DNA of 64,000 nucleotides from Streptomyces xantholiticus (lineage in GTDB: Bacteria; Actinomycetota; Actinomycetes; Streptomycetales; Streptomycetaceae): positions 434,001 to 498,000 of the forward strand of contig NZ_BMWB01000002.1 of assembly GCF_014651015.1 (NCBI RefSeq). The letters are read 5' to 3'. Below the pieces are notes generated by a model, which was given only the letters and a program-made list of their open reading frames with translations, did no database searches and was not told the DNA's origin. Shown here in pieces: positions 51,100 to 61,241 of the stretch. Made by a program: the position numbers and the translations under genes. How positions within the stretch are numbered: the first letter of the stretch is position 1; each line of letters starts with the position of its first letter.

Positions 51100-53757
51100 A
51101 TGAGCGACGAGCCGCAGCAGCAGGGCTGGACACCCCAGGACGCGACGGCAGCCGACCCGTCCGACAAGGACGAGAACGAGAGCAAGGCCCCGGAGACGGA
51201 CACGGGCCCGGAGTCGGGCACGGAGACCGAGGCCGACACCGAGCCCGACCCCGACGAGGAACCCGCGGCCGACAACGACCCTGCCTCCGGCACCGACGCC
51301 GGCGAGGACCCCGACGACGGGGGCCCGGCCACCGAACGGGGGTCCGACGGCGGCGAGGCGCCCGACGCCGCCGCGCCCTTCGGGAACACGGCGAAGACGA
51401 AGAGGAGCCGCAGGCCCCGCCGCAAGCGCACCGGCTGGCGCCGCGCCGTCCCCACCTGGCGCATCACCCTCGGCACCCTGCTCGTCGCGTCACTGCTGAC
51501 CATCGGCGGGCTCGTCACCGGCTATCTGCTCGTCGACATCCCGCCCGCCAACGCCGCGGCCACCGCCCAGACCAACGTCTACCTCTACGCGGACGGCACG
51601 CACATCGCCCGCGACGGCGACATCAACCGCGAGAACGTCTCCCTCGACAGGATTCCGCTCACCGTCCAGCACGCCGTACTCGCGGCCGAGGACCGCGACT
51701 TCTACAGCGCTCCCGCCATCGACCCCCTGGCGATGATCCGCGCCGCCTGGAACACCGTCACCGGCAAGGGCAAGCAGTCCGGTTCGACCATCACCCAGCA
51801 GTACGTGAAGAACTACTACCTCGGCCAGGAACAGACCGTCACCCGCAAGGTGAAGGAGTTCTTCATCGCGATCAAGCTCGGCCGCAACCAGAGCAAGAGC
51901 CAGATCCTCGAGGGCTATCTCAACACCAGCTACTTCGGCCGCAACGCCTACGGCATCCAGGCCGCCGCCCACGCCTACTACGGCAAGGACGTCCAGGACC
52001 TCGACGTGGCCGAAGGCGCGTACCTCGCCGGTCTGCTCAACGCGCCCAACGCCTACGACGTCGCCACCCACCCCGAGAAGCAGCAGGCGGCGATGGCGCG
52101 TTGGAACTACGTGCTCGGCGGCATGGTGAAGGAGAAGTGGCTCGGCGCCGCGGCCCGGGAGGCTCTGACTTTCCCCACACCCCGTCAGGTGAAACCCTCC
52201 AGCGGGCTGTCCGGGCAGGGCGGCTACATCGTCCAGGCCGTCGAGGACCAACTCGCCGCCCACGGCATCCTCGACGAGAAGACCCTGGCCACCGGCGGCT
52301 ACCGCATCACCACCACACTGCAGCGCCCCAAACAGGACGCGCTCACCGCCGCCGTCAACGACCGGGTGATGTCGAGACTCGACAGCGAACGCGAGGCCGA
52401 TCGCGACGTCCGCGTCGGCGGCGCCTCCATCGAACCGGACACCGGCAAGGTCGTCGCCATGTACGGCGGCATCGACTACACCAAGCAGTACGTCAACAAC
52501 GCCACCCGGCGCGACTACCAGGTCGGCTCCACCTTCAAGCCGTTCGTCCTCGCCTCGGCCGTCGAGAACCACTCCCTCACCCAGGAGGGCCGGCCGATCG
52601 CCCCCAACGCCATCTACGTCGGCGACAGCAAACGCCCCGTCCAGGGCTGGAACGGCCCCCGTTACGCCCCTGAGAACGAGGACCACGTCTCCTACGGCCC
52701 CATCCCCGTCCGCGAGGCCGCCGACAACTCCGTCAACGCCGTCTTCGCGCAGATGGCCGTCGACGTCGGCCCCGCACGTGTCATGAGCACCGCCATCGCC
52801 CTCGGCCTGCCGAGCACCACCCCCGACCTGAGCCCCTCCCCCTCCATCGCCCTGGGTCCGGCCACCGCCAGCGTCCTCGACATGGCGGGCGCGTACGCCA
52901 GCCTCGCCAACCACGGCAAACACATCGCGTACACGCTCATCGAGAAGATCACCAAGAACGGCGTGGAGGTGGCGCTCCCCGAGCAGCGCACCGTACAGGC
53001 CGTCGGCCGTGAGGCCGCCGACACCACCACCTACGTCCTGCGCGGCGTCGTCGACGGCGGCACCGGCTCCGCCGCCCAGTCGGCCGGCCGGCCCGCCGCC
53101 GGCAAGACCGGCACCGCGGAGGAGGACCGGGCAGCCTGGTTCGCCGGCTACACACCCGAACTGTCCACCGTGATCGCCGTCATGGGGCAGAACCCGCAGA
53201 CCGGGGCCCAGACATCGCTGTACGGTGCGCTCGGCATGTCACGCATCAACGGCGGCGGCCCACCCGCCGAGATCTGGGGCCAGTACACGGCCGCCGCCCT
53301 CGAAGGCTCCCTGGTCCGGGACTTCGAGCTGCAGCTCGCACCCGGCGCGGACGACCCGCCGCCCGACCCGCGGGATCCGAACGACCCGGGCGGCTCCCGC
53401 GACCCCGAGGACATCTACCGGCAGAACCCGGACGAACAGGCCGGCGAAGGCCGCGACAGCGGCCCGTACGGAGCAGGCGGCGGACGGCCCGGCACCACCC
53501 CGAGCACCGTCGCCCCGGGAGGAGCGCCCGGAGCAGCACCCGGTCAGCCGCCCGGCACCGGCGCATCCGCCCGGCCCGGCGCGGTCGGGCCCACCGCCCC
53601 GCCGCTGCCGACTGCGCCGGCGGCGCCGTCCACGCCCGCGACGCCCTTCACGTCAGCGGCGCCCACCACACCCGCCGCGTCCTCCACGCCCACGACGCCC
53701 TTCACGTCCGCGGCGCCGTCCACGCCCGCCGTCCGGCCGGCCGGGTCGGCTCAGTGA
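51100..53757 (+). CDS. Class A penicillin-binding protein (bifunctional transglycosylase/transpeptidase)
   Basis: An 885-residue cell-wall synthase. A 110-residue acidic cytoplasmic tail ends in a basic cluster (KRSRRPRRKRTGWRR) and a membrane helix. A GT51 domain follows with AAEDRDFYS (catalytic Glu) and GSTITQQYVKN. The transpeptidase domain has STFK (Ser near 477), SVN and KTGT (near 668). The C-terminal 130 residues are Pro/Ala/Thr-rich with an 18-residue repeat. It polymerises and cross-links peptidoglycan outside the membrane. The 3' end overlaps the convergent SMR gene by seven bases. ATG 51100 has no obvious ribosome-binding site; GTG 51085 is an alternative start. Confidence 0.95.
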   Translation: MSDEPQQQGWTPQDATAADPSDKDENESKAPETDTGPESGTETEADTEPDPDEEPAADNDPASGTDAGEDPDDGGPATERGSDGGEAPDAAAPFGNTAKTKRSRRPRRKRTGWRRAVPTWRITLGTLLVASLLTIGGLVTGYLLVDIPPANAAATAQTNVYLYADGTHIARDGDINRENVSLDRIPLTVQHAVLAAEDRDFYSAPAIDPLAMIRAAWNTVTGKGKQSGSTITQQYVKNYYLGQEQTVTRKVKEFFIAIKLGRNQSKSQILEGYLNTSYFGRNAYGIQAAAHAYYGKDVQDLDVAEGAYLAGLLNAPNAYDVATHPEKQQAAMARWNYVLGGMVKEKWLGAAAREALTFPTPRQVKPSSGLSGQGGYIVQAVEDQLAAHGILDEKTLATGGYRITTTLQRPKQDALTAAVNDRVMSRLDSEREADRDVRVGGASIEPDTGKVVAMYGGIDYTKQYVNNATRRDYQVGSTFKPFVLASAVENHSLTQEGRPIAPNAIYVGDSKRPVQGWNGPRYAPENEDHVSYGPIPVREAADNSVNAVFAQMAVDVGPARVMSTAIALGLPSTTPDLSPSPSIALGPATASVLDMAGAYASLANHGKHIAYTLIEKITKNGVEVALPEQRTVQAVGREAADTTTYVLRGVVDGGTGSAAQSAGRPAAGKTGTAEEDRAAWFAGYTPELSTVIAVMGQNPQTGAQTSLYGALGMSRINGGGPPAEIWGQYTAAALEGSLVRDFELQLAPGADDPPPDPRDPNDPGGSRDPEDIYRQNPDEQAGEGRDSGPYGAGGGRPGTTPSTVAPGGAPGAAPGQPPGTGASARPGAVGPTAPPLPTAPAAPSTPATPFTSAAPTTPAASSTPTTPFTSAAPSTPAVRPAGSAQ

Positions 53758-54071
53758 CCGGAGGTCGCCTTCAGTCCCACCACCGCGATCAGCAGCAGAC
53801 ACACGAAGAAGATCCGGGCGGCGGTCACCGGCTCGTCGAGCACGAGCATGCCGACCACGGCCGCACCCGCCGCACCGATACCGACCCACACGCCGTAGGC
53901 CGTGCCGATCGGCAGGGACTTCGCCGCGTACGACAGCAGCAGCATGCTGACGACGATCCCCGCACCGGTGAAGACGCTCGGCCACAGCCGGGTGAACCCC
54001 TCGGTGAACTTCATCCCGATCGACCAGCCCACTTCGAGCAGACCGGCGACAACAAGCAGCACCCAGGCCAT
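53751..54071 (-). CDS. sugE: SugE/Gdx-type small multidrug resistance protein (predicted guanidinium exporter)
   Basis: A 106-residue protein with four helices. The SMR glutamate is in LLEVGWSIGMKFTEG, and the GxG-rich third segment AYGVWVGIGAAGAAVVG is intact. The WSIGMK context is typical of the Gdx/SugE subgroup, which exports guanidinium, rather than EmrE. A guanidine-III riboswitch-like RNA lies in its leader, strongly supporting that role. GGAGG precedes ATG 54071 by eight bases. The gene overlaps the 3' end of the penicillin-binding protein gene by seven bases. Confidence 0.93.
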   Translation of the reverse strand: MAWVLLVVAGLLEVGWSIGMKFTEGFTRLWPSVFTGAGIVVSMLLLSYAAKSLPIGTAYGVWVGIGAAGAAVVGMLVLDEPVTAARIFFVCLLLIAVVGLKATSGH

Positions 54072-54113
54072 GACGGCACCTCCGAGACGCGGAACAACGC
54101 GGGCAACAACGGG

Positions 54114-54157
54114 GTGCGTCGTCTTTTCCTACCCGGTACGGCGCGTCTCGTCGGGGT
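54114..54157 (-). promoter_or_regulatory. Guanidine-III (ykkC-III) riboswitch aptamer in the sugE leader
   Basis: Read on the minus strand the leader contains CCCCGACGAG, then GCGCCGTACC, then GGGTAGGAAAAGACGACGC. This follows the Thermobifida fusca guanidine-III aptamer (CGACGAG, GCGCCGTACC, GGTCAGGACAAGACG, recalled) element by element. The helix GCGCCGT/ACGACGC forms with one mismatch, and ACCC/GGGT can make the pseudoknot. It lies 43-86 nt upstream of the sugE start codon. Guanidine binding should raise SugE production. Confidence 0.85.
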
Positions 54158-54197
54158 CCTCCCAACGTAGCAAGCCGCCCGGCCCCGGGCAGGACAA

Positions 54198-54225
54198 AGG
54201 GCTGGTGGCCTCGGCCACCAGCCCT
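54198..54225. terminator. Terminator after the GroES-like gene
   Basis: A perfect 13-bp stem, AGGGCTGGTGGCC / GGCCACCAGCCCT, with a two-base loop, 10 nt beyond the minus-strand stop. Confidence 0.88.
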
Positions 54226-54235
54226 CTTGCCACGG

Positions 54236-54592
54236 CTACAGATACAGCCCCGTGGAGTCCTCCGACCCCTGGAACCGGTCCGCCGCCACCGCGTGCAGGT
54301 CCCGCTCCCGCATCAGCACGTAGGCCACGCCCCGCACCTCGACCTCGGCCCGGTCCTCGGGGTCGTACAGCACCCGGTCCCCCGGCTCCACCGTCCGCAC
54401 GTTCTGCCCGACGGCGACGACCTCGGCCCAGGCCAGGCGCCGCCCCACCGCAGCGGTCGCCGGGATGACGATGCCGCCGCTGGAACGCCGCTCCCCCTCC
54501 GGGATGTCCGTCCTCACCAGGACGCGGTCGTGCAGCATCCGGATGGGCAGCTTGTCGTGCTGGGGGCTGTGCTGATGGCTGTTGGCGCTCAC
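54236..54592 (-). CDS. GroES-like co-chaperonin paralog
   Basis: A 118-residue protein with the Cpn10 fold: IRMLHDRVLVRTDIPEGERRSSGGIVIPATA, AEVVAVGQNVRTVEPGDRVLY and VEVRGVAYVLMRERDLHAV. It is longer than GroES (about 100 residues) because of a His-rich N-terminus and a Gln/Ser/Asp-containing tail. No groEL gene is adjacent, so it is a paralog of the main GroES with an unknown client. GTG 54592 has AGGTAGG about nine bases upstream. A terminator follows directly. Confidence 0.88.
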   Translation of the reverse strand: MSANSHQHSPQHDKLPIRMLHDRVLVRTDIPEGERRSSGGIVIPATAAVGRRLAWAEVVAVGQNVRTVEPGDRVLYDPEDRAEVEVRGVAYVLMRERDLHAVAADRFQGSEDSTGLYL

Positions 54593-54635
54593 ACGACGAA
54601 CCTACCTGCCTCGGCGGCTTCCACGGGCCGCAGGG

Positions 54636-54956
54636 TCACAAACGGCGCCTGCGCGCCGAAACAGCGAGCAGGCCCACCAGACCGACCGCCACCAGCGCCA
54701 CCGGCACCAGCCGCTCCAGCCTCGGCGACCCGTCCTCGGACACGAACTTCTCCTTCACGTCCGACACGGAGCGGTTCACCGCGACGAACGCGCGTCCGGC
54801 CGTCCGGTCCACCGTCGAGGCGACCTTGGCCTTCGCGTCGCCGATGACAGTCTTCGGGTGCATACGCACACCGATCTCGTCGAGCGTCTCCGCGAGCTGC
54901 TCGCGCCGGCGGACGATGTCCGCCTCGATCTGCGCAGGGGTCCTGGCATCCGACAC
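54636..54956 (-). CDS. DUF3618 domain membrane protein
   Basis: A 106-residue protein. DUF3618 occupies the first half (TPAQIEADIVRRREQLAETLDEIGVRMHPKTVIGDAKAKV), an amphipathic segment follows, and a C-terminal membrane helix (LVPVALVAVGLVGLLAVS) ends in RRRR. The function is unknown; DUF3618 proteins are small tail-anchored actinobacterial proteins. GTG 54956 has GGAGG eight bases upstream. It is divergent from bcp. Confidence 0.87.
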   Translation of the reverse strand: MSDARTPAQIEADIVRRREQLAETLDEIGVRMHPKTVIGDAKAKVASTVDRTAGRAFVAVNRSVSDVKEKFVSEDGSPRLERLVPVALVAVGLVGLLAVSARRRRL

Positions 54957-55083
54957 TGCGCTGCCTCCGTGGTCGTGTCCGGTAGTCCTTCGTCGACAGT
55001 CTGTCAGCTGAGGCGCGGCCGCACTCGTCGGCACCCCCATTACGCTCGATGCCGTACGCACCGACCGCCCATCGAGGAGAACC

Positions 55084-55551
55084 ATGAGCGAGCGACTCCA
55101 GCCCGGCGACACCGCCCCCGCCTTCACCCTGCCCGACGCGGACGGCAACGAGGTCTCGCTCGCCGACTACAAGGGCCGCAAGGTGATCGTGTACTTCTAC
55201 CCCGCCGCACTCACCCCCGGCTGCACCAAGCAGGCCTGCGACTTCACCGACAACCTCGAGCTGCTGGCCGGCGCGGGCTACGACGTCATCGGCGTGTCAC
55301 CCGACAAGCCCGAGAAGCTGGCCAAGTTCCGCGAGAAGGAGGCGCTCAAGGTCACGCTCGTCGGCGACCCCTCCAAGGAGGTGCTCGCGGCATACGGCGC
55401 CTTCGGCGAGAAGAAGCTCTACGGCAAGACGGTGACCGGCGTGATCCGCTCCACGCTCGTCGTCGACGAGGACGGCAAGGTCGAGCGCGCCCTGTACAAC
55501 GTCAAGGCCACCGGCCACGTCGCCAAGATCATCAAGGACCTCGGGGTCTGA
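55084..55551 (+). CDS. bcp: Thioredoxin-dependent thiol peroxidase (Bcp/PrxQ)
   Basis: A 155-residue peroxiredoxin. The N-terminal part LQPGDTAPAFTLPDADGNEVSLADYKGRKVIVYFYPAALTPGCTKQACDF shows the peroxidatic Cys (TPGC) and the resolving Cys five residues later (QAC). It reduces hydrogen peroxide and organic hydroperoxides with thioredoxin. GAGGAGA precedes ATG 55084. It stands alone upstream of tRNA-Leu. The 289-nt gap to the tRNA contains no gene I can identify. Confidence 0.95.
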   Translation: MSERLQPGDTAPAFTLPDADGNEVSLADYKGRKVIVYFYPAALTPGCTKQACDFTDNLELLAGAGYDVIGVSPDKPEKLAKFREKEALKVTLVGDPSKEVLAAYGAFGEKKLYGKTVTGVIRSTLVVDEDGKVERALYNVKATGHVAKIIKDLGV

Positions 55552-55840
55552 CCCGACGGCTTTCCCGCGCCTCGCACGCTTCGAGGACGGCTGCGTCGGC
55601 GCGGCCGGCCTTCTGGTGCCCGCGCAGGGCTCGGCGGCGGCGGCACTGGTCGGCATGATCGCGGTGGCGTGCAGGAAGTCGCGTGCGTGAAGGAGACCGC
55701 GCAGACGCCCCTCGACTGCTCCCCGCCGTCGGTCTCGTCCAAGGAAGAGGCCGCCGACGTGCTCCCGGCCCAGGCCTCGCACCCGAAGTCCTGACCGGCA
55801 GGCGGCCGCACGGTCGCCGCCCACTACGATGGGCGCACAC

Positions 55841-55924
55841 GCGGCCGTGGTGGAACTGGCAGTCACGCTGGGTTTAGGTCCCAGTGGGGTAACACCCGTG
55901 AGGGTTCGAGTCCCTCCGGCCGCA
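55841..55924 (+). tRNA. tRNA-Leu (anticodon UAG)
   Basis: An 84-nt type II tRNA. The acceptor stem GCGGCCG pairs with CGGCCGC, the anticodon stem CTGGG/CCCAG carries the loop TTTAGGT, there is a long variable arm (GTGGGGTAACACCCGTG) and the T-arm is GGTTCGAGTCC. CCA is not encoded. Confidence 0.96.
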
Positions 55925-55930
55925 CGTGCG

Positions 55931-55967
55931 CGAGGGGCGCGGCACCGCATCGGTGCCGCGCCCCTCG
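55931..55967. terminator. Terminator between tRNA-Leu and rdgB
   Basis: A perfect 17-bp stem, CGAGGGGCGCGGCACCG / CGGTGCCGCGCCCCTCG, with a CAT loop. It lies between converging genes. Confidence 0.92.
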
Positions 55968-55972
55968 ACGGT

Positions 55973-56584
55973 TCACCGGGCTCGGCCCAGCAGTTCCTTC
56001 ACCACCGGTACCAGCGCTCGAAACGCCTTGCCACGGTGGCTGATCGCGTTCTTCTCCTCCGGTGTCAGCTCCGCGCAGGTACGCGACTCGCCGTCGGGCT
56101 GGAGGATCGGGTCGTAGCCGAAGCCGTTCGTGCCGTGCGGGGAGCGCCGGAGGGTGCCGGCCAGACGCCCTTCCACGACACGCTCCGTGCCGTCCGGGAG
56201 CGCGAGCGCGGCGGCGCAGGCGAAGTGGGCGCCGCGGTGGGGGGTGTCGATGTCCCGGAGCTGGGCCAGCAGCAGCTCGAGGTTGGCCTGGTCGTCGCCG
56301 TGGCGCCCGGCCCAGCGGGCGGAGAAGATACCGGGCGCGCCGCCGAGGACGTCGACGCAGAGGCCGGAGTCGTCGGCGACGGCGGGCAGGCCGGTGGCCT
56401 TGGCGAGGGCATGGGCCTTGAGAAGTGCGTTCTCGGCGAAGGTGACGCCGGTCTCCTTGACGTCGGGGACCTCCGGATAGGCATCAGCGCCGACGAGGTC
56501 GTGGGTGAGACCGGCGTCGGCGAGGACGGCCCTGAGTTCGGTGATCTTTCCGGCGTTGCGGGTGGCGAGGATCAGTCGGGTCAT
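55973..56584 (-). CDS. rdgB: Non-canonical purine NTP pyrophosphatase RdgB/HAM1
   Basis: A 203-residue enzyme with the family start LILATRNAGKITELRAVL, the catalytic FAENALLKAHALAK, DDSGLCVDVLGGAPGIFSARWAG and FGYDPIL. It hydrolyses dITP, ITP and XTP to keep them out of nucleic acids. It is downstream of rph and a small lipoprotein gene in the same direction, the common rph-rdgB order with an insertion. ATG 56584 lies eight bases after the lipoprotein stop. Confidence 0.95.
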   Translation of the reverse strand: MTRLILATRNAGKITELRAVLADAGLTHDLVGADAYPEVPDVKETGVTFAENALLKAHALAKATGLPAVADDSGLCVDVLGGAPGIFSARWAGRHGDDQANLELLLAQLRDIDTPHRGAHFACAAALALPDGTERVVEGRLAGTLRRSPHGTNGFGYDPILQPDGESRTCAELTPEEKNAISHRGKAFRALVPVVKELLGRAR

Positions 56585-56592
56585 GCCCTCGA

Positions 56593-56979
56593 TTATCCGG
56601 GGGTGCAGACCTTGCCGATCTCGGTGGCCGCGTCGGTGACGGGGCTGATGTCCGGGGTGGCGTCGCCGCCCTCGATGGACTTGCGCACATTGTCGACGCC
56701 CGCGGCGAGGTCGTCCACGGCCTTGCTGAGGTCGGCGTTGTCGGTCTTGTCGCCGAGGCTGTCGAGTTCGCGGTCGATGTCGTCGAGCGCCTCACGGGCC
56801 TTGGTGGGGTCCTCGGTGGCGGTGGAGACGGCTTCCTGGAGCTTGTTGACGCTGGTGGCGATGGAATCGGCCGTCTCTACGCAGTCGAGTGCCTTGTCGA
56901 GGGCGCTGCAGCCGACGGCGGTGGGCACTATGAGGGCAGCGGCGGCGATGGCGAGTGCGGTGCGTCGGCGCGCAGACAT
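56593..56979 (-). CDS. Small lipoprotein with helical body
   Basis: A 128-residue secreted lipoprotein. The signal peptide ends with lipobox VGC. The mature part is an acidic helical domain (DKALDCVETADSIATSVNKLQEAVSTATEDPTKAREALDDIDREL) with two Cys, one at the start and one in the terminal KVCTPG, which may pair. I recognise no characterised family. GGGGAGGA lies about ten bases before ATG 56979. It sits between rph and rdgB and reads in the same direction. Confidence 0.8.
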   Translation of the reverse strand: MSARRRTALAIAAAALIVPTAVGCSALDKALDCVETADSIATSVNKLQEAVSTATEDPTKAREALDDIDRELDSLGDKTDNADLSKAVDDLAAGVDNVRKSIEGGDATPDISPVTDAATEIGKVCTPG

Positions 56980-57073
56980 GTGGAACGGTCCTCCCCGGGT
57001 ACGGACGGGCGCACGGTTCGGCCCGTGCGCCCGTGTCTGTAAGACGCCCCATGGGGCGTTCTTGGTTGCGTCT

Positions 57074-57808
<735 letters not shown>

Positions 57809-57836
57809 GCTGCGAGCCTATCGGCAGATGGGTGAA

Positions 57837-57869
57837 GGGCCTGTTCCGGTCGGCCGGAATCAGGCCCCT
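57837..57869. terminator. Terminator after nagF
   Basis: An imperfect inverted repeat, GGGCCTGTTCCGG / CCGGAATCAGGCCC, with a TCGG loop and one unpaired base, 30 nt beyond the nagF stop on the minus strand. Confidence 0.7.
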
Positions 57870-57898
57870 CGACGTGCCGGGGTGGGTGAGGGATCAGC

Positions 57899-58132
57899 TC
57901 ACATCATGTCTTCGATGTCGGCGGCGATGGGGTCGGCGTCGGTGCCGATGACGACCTGGATGGCGGTGCCCATCTTGACGACGCCATGGGCGCCGGCGGC
58001 CTTGAGCGCGGCCTCGTCGACGAGGCCGGGGTCGGCGACCTCGGTGCGCAGGCGGGTGATGCAGCCCTCGATCTCCTCGATGTTGTCGATTCCGCCGAGC
58101 CCGGCGACGATCTTCTCAGCCTTGCTGGCCAT
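57899..58132 (-). CDS. nagF: PTS N-acetylglucosamine-type EIIB component NagF
   Basis: A 77-residue single-domain EIIB of the glucose/GlcNAc group. The phosphorylated cysteine is in EEIEGCITRLRTEV. It takes phosphate from EIIA (Crr, encoded elsewhere) and hands it to sugar in the EIIC channel. GGGAG precedes ATG 58132. It is divergent from nagE1 across 254 nt that contain a DasR box, so both are expected to be repressed by DasR. In S. coelicolor the same order is nagF-nagE1-nagE2 (SCO2905-SCO2907, recalled). Confidence 0.93.
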   Translation of the reverse strand: MASKAEKIVAGLGGIDNIEEIEGCITRLRTEVADPGLVDEAALKAAGAHGVVKMGTAIQVVIGTDADPIAADIEDMM

Positions 58133-58328
58133 GTCTTTCTCCCTGCGTTCTGAGCGTTGAGCGCTGTCCCGGCCCACCGCCGCGGCCCACCGCCTCGGCC
58201 CACCGTAGGTCCGGCTTGTCACGGTAACGCACGGTTGGCCCATCTTCACGGGTGGGTAACCATCTTGTACCGAAAGATGACGATCACCGGCGCCCTGTCG
58301 TGTGACCGGGCTCCAGGACCGTACCGCG

Positions 58329-58344
58329 ACTGGTCTACACCAGT
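58329..58344. promoter_or_regulatory. DasR box (dre) between nagF and nagE1
   Basis: ACTGGTCTACACCAGT matches the DasR consensus ACTGGTCTAGACCACT in 14 of 16 positions, with clear dyad symmetry. It is centred about 50 bases before the nagE1 start and about 200 before nagF. Confidence 0.85.
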
Positions 58345-58386
58345 CTGCTACACGTGCCGAACCAGGTCTGCTCCGGGAGGACGCCG

Positions 58387-59643
58387 ATGAGCTCCGAGAG
58401 CGCGGCCGCGCCGCGGAAGAAGTGGCGGCACGGCCTCTTCCAGGGACTCCAGAAGGTCGGCCGCAGCCTCCAGCTCCCGGTCGCCGTGCTGCCCGCGGCC
58501 GGCCTGCTGGTCAGCCTCGGGAACCTGCTCGAAGCCACTCTGGATGGGCCGTTCTGGGACCGGACGGCCAAGGTCCTGGTGGAGGGCGGCGGCGGCATTC
58601 TCGACGGCAGCCTCGGCCTGCCGCTGCTCTTCTGCATCGGCGTCGCGATCGGTTTCGCCAAGAAGTCGGACGGCTCGACCGCGCTCGCGGCGGTCGCGGG
58701 CTTTCTCGTCTACTTCAGCACGCTCAAGGCGTTCCCCGTCGCGGGTTCGGTGACGGAGGCCATGCCGGAGGGCCAACCACAGAACCCGGGGGTGCTCGGC
58801 GGCATCCTGATCGGCCTGCTGACGGCCGTGATCTGGCAGCGCTACCACCGCACCAAGCTCGTCGACTGGCTGGGGTTCTTCAACGGCCGACGGCTGGTCC
58901 CGATCATCATGGCCTTCCTCTGCTGCGCGCTCGGCGTGCTGTTCGGGCTGCTGTGGGATCCGGTCGGTGACGCGCTGACCGCCTTCTCGAAGCGGCTGAT
59001 CGACCTGGGCGCATGGGGCGCGGGCATCTTCGGCGTCGCGAACCGGCTGCTGATCCCGATCGGCATGCACCAGTTCCTGAACACGTTCTTCTGGTTCCAG
59101 GCGGGCGAGTACAACGACGAGGGCACGGTGGTGCAGGGCGACCTGACGCGCTTCCTCGCCGGGGACCCGGAGGCGGGCCAGTTCATGGCCGGCTTCTACC
59201 CGATCATGATGTTCGGTCTCCCCGCGGCGGCTCTGGCGATCACACACTGCGCCCGCCCCGAGCACCGCAAGCGGGTGGCAGGACTCATGTTCTCTGTCGC
59301 CCTGACCTCCTTCGTCACCGGGGTGACCGAACCGCTCGAGTTCTCCTTCATGTTCGTGGCACCACTGCTGTACGGGCTGCACGCGCTGCTGACCGGCGCC
59401 TCCATGGCCATCACCTGGGCGCTGGGGGTGCATGTGGGCTTCAACTTCTCTGCCGGCCTGATCGACTACGTCGTCAACTGGCACCTGGGCACGAAGCAGT
59501 GGTTGATCCTGCCGATCGGCGCCTGTTTCGCAGTGGTCTACTACGTGCTCTTCCGACTGCTGATCACTTTGTTCAACATTCCTACACCTGGGCGGGAGCC
59601 GGAGGAGGTCCAGGAGGAGATGGAGCGCGACGCGACGAAATAG
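58387..59643 (+). CDS. nagE1: PTS EIIC permease, GlcNAc type (NagE1)
   Basis: A 418-residue polytopic EIIC of the glucose superfamily. It has QVGRSLQLPVAVLPAAGLLVS-type entry helices, the IGFAKKSDGSTALAAVAGFLVYF segment, the NRLLIPIGMHQFLNTFFWFQAGEYND region and the sugar-binding GVTEPLEFSFMFVAPLLY motif. It is 57 percent identical-looking by eye to the adjacent NagE2 in the core segments. There is no fused EIIB, which NagF supplies. GGGAGG precedes ATG 58387. A DasR box lies in front and a hairpin follows the stop. Confidence 0.9.
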   Translation: MSSESAAAPRKKWRHGLFQGLQKVGRSLQLPVAVLPAAGLLVSLGNLLEATLDGPFWDRTAKVLVEGGGGILDGSLGLPLLFCIGVAIGFAKKSDGSTALAAVAGFLVYFSTLKAFPVAGSVTEAMPEGQPQNPGVLGGILIGLLTAVIWQRYHRTKLVDWLGFFNGRRLVPIIMAFLCCALGVLFGLLWDPVGDALTAFSKRLIDLGAWGAGIFGVANRLLIPIGMHQFLNTFFWFQAGEYNDEGTVVQGDLTRFLAGDPEAGQFMAGFYPIMMFGLPAAALAITHCARPEHRKRVAGLMFSVALTSFVTGVTEPLEFSFMFVAPLLYGLHALLTGASMAITWALGVHVGFNFSAGLIDYVVNWHLGTKQWLILPIGACFAVVYYVLFRLLITLFNIPTPGREPEEVQEEMERDATK

Positions 59644-59676
59644 GTCGCCTCCCGGCACGTACGAGCTGGTGGCACA

Positions 59677-59707
59677 GGCCCTCGGACCGTGACGGTCCGG
59701 GGGCCCT
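59677..59707. terminator. Terminator after nagE1
   Basis: The inverted repeat CGGACCGT / ACGGTCCG, extended by GGCC / GGCC arms with mismatches, 34 nt after the nagE1 stop. Confidence 0.75.
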
Positions 59708-59780
59708 GGCGTTCGTTGTCCGGATCGTTACGCGGTCTGCAAAATTCGCAGGTTCCTTATCGAACCACCACCGTGCTACA

Positions 59781-59813
59781 ACAGGTCTACACCACTCAGT
59801 GGTGTAGACCACG
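59781..59813. promoter_or_regulatory. Tandem DasR boxes upstream of nagE2
   Basis: Two adjacent sites, ACAGGTCTACACCACT (59781-59796) and AGTGGTGTAGACCACG (59798-59813), separated by one base. Each fits the DasR consensus, and together they form a larger dyad. The centre is about 105 bases before the nagE2 ATG. Confidence 0.87.
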
Positions 59814-59902
59814 CGGTCCGGACCATAGGCCGCATTCCCCTTGAGACGCCGCCCTCCCCGTAGTCATGCCCTCCGGCGGCGCCTTGCCCACTGGAGGAAG
59901 TT

Positions 59903-61171
<1,269 letters not shown>

Positions 61172-61189
61172 GCCGCACGGCCCACTGCG

Positions 61190-61229
61190 AACGCCGAAGC
61201 CCCCGCGCTGTGTCGGGGGCTTCCGCGTT
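61190..61229. terminator. Terminator between nagE2 and the MBL-fold gene
   Basis: The inverted repeat GAAGCCCCC / GGGGGCTTC with a 10-base loop, extended by AACGC / GCGTT with one unpaired base on each side. It lies between converging genes. Confidence 0.85.
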
Positions 61230-61241
61230 GTCCCGGATGCG

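Noticed and set aside
55552..55840. A short plus-strand frame (about 40 codons) between bcp and tRNA-Leu
   Set aside because: It contains two Cys and a Pro/Ser-rich end, but there is no ribosome-binding site and no recognisable family.
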